14,158 nt of DNA from assembly GCA_039029515.1 (NCBI GenBank), contig JBCCFX010000096.1, positions 1 through 14,158 of the forward strand. Reading direction: 5' to 3'. The notes beneath the pieces were generated by a model. It saw only the letters and a list, made by a program, of their open reading frames with translations. It was not told the origin of the DNA and made no database searches. The stretch is from JBCCFX01 sp039029515 (GTDB lineage Bacteria > Planctomycetota > Phycisphaerae > Phycisphaerales > SM1A02). Positions within the stretch are counted from its first letter, which is position 1. Each line of letters opens with the position of its first letter. Positions 13,675-14,158 of the stretch are shown here, piece by piece. Both the position numbers and the translations under genes were made by a program.

Positions 13675-14158
13675 TTATGTTGCGGAATTGCGTGCGCGCC
13701 GTCGTCGCCGGGCGCGTCGGACCATGGGTTCGATCCAGAGCCAGAATCCACTGCCAATCAGGAACAGGAGTGCGATCGAAACCAGCGGCATGACCCAATC
13801 GTGCATCCAGCCGCCGAAGAACGAGCCGTCGTGGATGGACTCGATCAGGTCCGATCGACGCACGTTGCCCTGACTCAGGATCTCGCCGGTGACCGCATCG
13901 ACCTGAATCTCGGCGAATCCGTTTCGGCTTCGCACTTTGTGGACGCGTTTGTCAGGGCGGACATCGATGCGATCAATGTCGTCCACGGTCGCGAATGCAG
14001 GATCGCCGGCCGCAAGGACGGCATCAACGACGCGCTGGAACGGAATGAAGTCCTGCACGGTGCCTTCGGTGCAGTCGTCAGCGGCATCTGGATTCACGCC
14101 GACGGACGGGTCCGCGTAGCATTCCGGCGAATAGGGAGGGAACTCGACGAATTCACCC
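13675..14158 (-). CDS. PepSY-domain membrane protein, C-terminal part (5' end outside window)
   Basis: The frame is open through the right edge, so the N-terminus is missing; about 160 residues are visible. Reading begins GEFVEFPPYSPECYADPSVG, followed by a PepSY-like domain (IPFQRVVDAVLAAGD, DRIDVRPDKRVHKVRS, AEIQVDAVTGEIL), the linker RSDLIESIHDGSFFGGW and one transmembrane helix (VMPLVSIALLFLIGSGFWLWI), ending in an Arg-rich cytoplasmic tail (VRRARRRRRARN). This matches PepSY-associated TM helix proteins, probably with another membrane helix upstream and the PepSY part outside the cytoplasm. Such proteins are often linked to iron or siderophore reduction, but no such genes are in view. An internal GTG at 14097 is not the likely start, since coding character continues upstream. 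Confidence 0.8.
   Translation of the reverse strand, partial: GEFVEFPPYSPECYADPSVGVNPDAADDCTEGTVQDFIPFQRVVDAVLAAGDPAFATVDDIDRIDVRPDKRVHKVRSRNGFAEIQVDAVTGEILSQGNVRRSDLIESIHDGSFFGGWMHDWVMPLVSIALLFLIGSGFWLWIEPMVRRARRRRRARNSAT

Overview
The window looks like a bacterial chromosomal contig of moderately high G+C content (about 62% in a spot-counted line of the urocanase gene). The organism is probably a planctomycete or relative. That placement is an inference from gene style and from the hairpin-rich intergenic repeats; nothing in the window is a direct taxonomic marker. No rRNA, tRNA, CRISPR array, transposase or recombinase gene was seen.

Layout, left to right. 1-582: the 5' part of a secreted prolyl oligopeptidase gene (minus strand), whose outer 207 bases form an inverted repeat that looks like a contig-end fold-back. 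670-2795: methionine aminopeptidase and imidazolonepropionase (hutI), both minus. 2853-3457: a STAS-domain protein (plus) and a 79-residue hypothetical (minus) that share a CTAG at their convergent stops. 3520-4329: a secreted hypothetical (plus). 4378-4818: a SnoaL/NTF2-like protein (minus). 4819-7760: an accessory-looking block with four small minus-strand genes (a tandem Imm53-like immunity protein, a 112-residue hypothetical, a 122-residue DUF2283-like protein and a 315-residue ankyrin protein), separated by hairpin repeats. 7883-9559: urocanate hydratase (hutU, minus). 9754-10179: a VOC/glyoxalase-like protein (plus) with a readable promoter and a strong terminator. 10295-11854: histidine ammonia-lyase (hutH, minus). 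11932-12756: a multi-pass membrane protein (plus). 12766-13641: formyltetrahydrofolate deformylase (purU, minus). 13675 to the right edge: a PepSY-type membrane protein (minus).

How the genes work together. HutH, HutU and HutI catalyse the first three steps of histidine breakdown (histidine to urocanate, to imidazolonepropionate, to formiminoglutamate). All three are on the minus strand but are scattered over about 10 kb among unrelated genes, so they are not a compact operon. No enzyme for formiminoglutamate is in the window.

The most unusual part is the 5.1-7.9 kb block. It holds immunity-like orphan genes in one orientation with no visible toxin partner. Composite hairpin repeats starting with GTAG follow each gene, and in at least one case the repeat supplies the gene's stop codon. 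This looks like a cassette-style array of immunity genes built or shuffled through the repeats.
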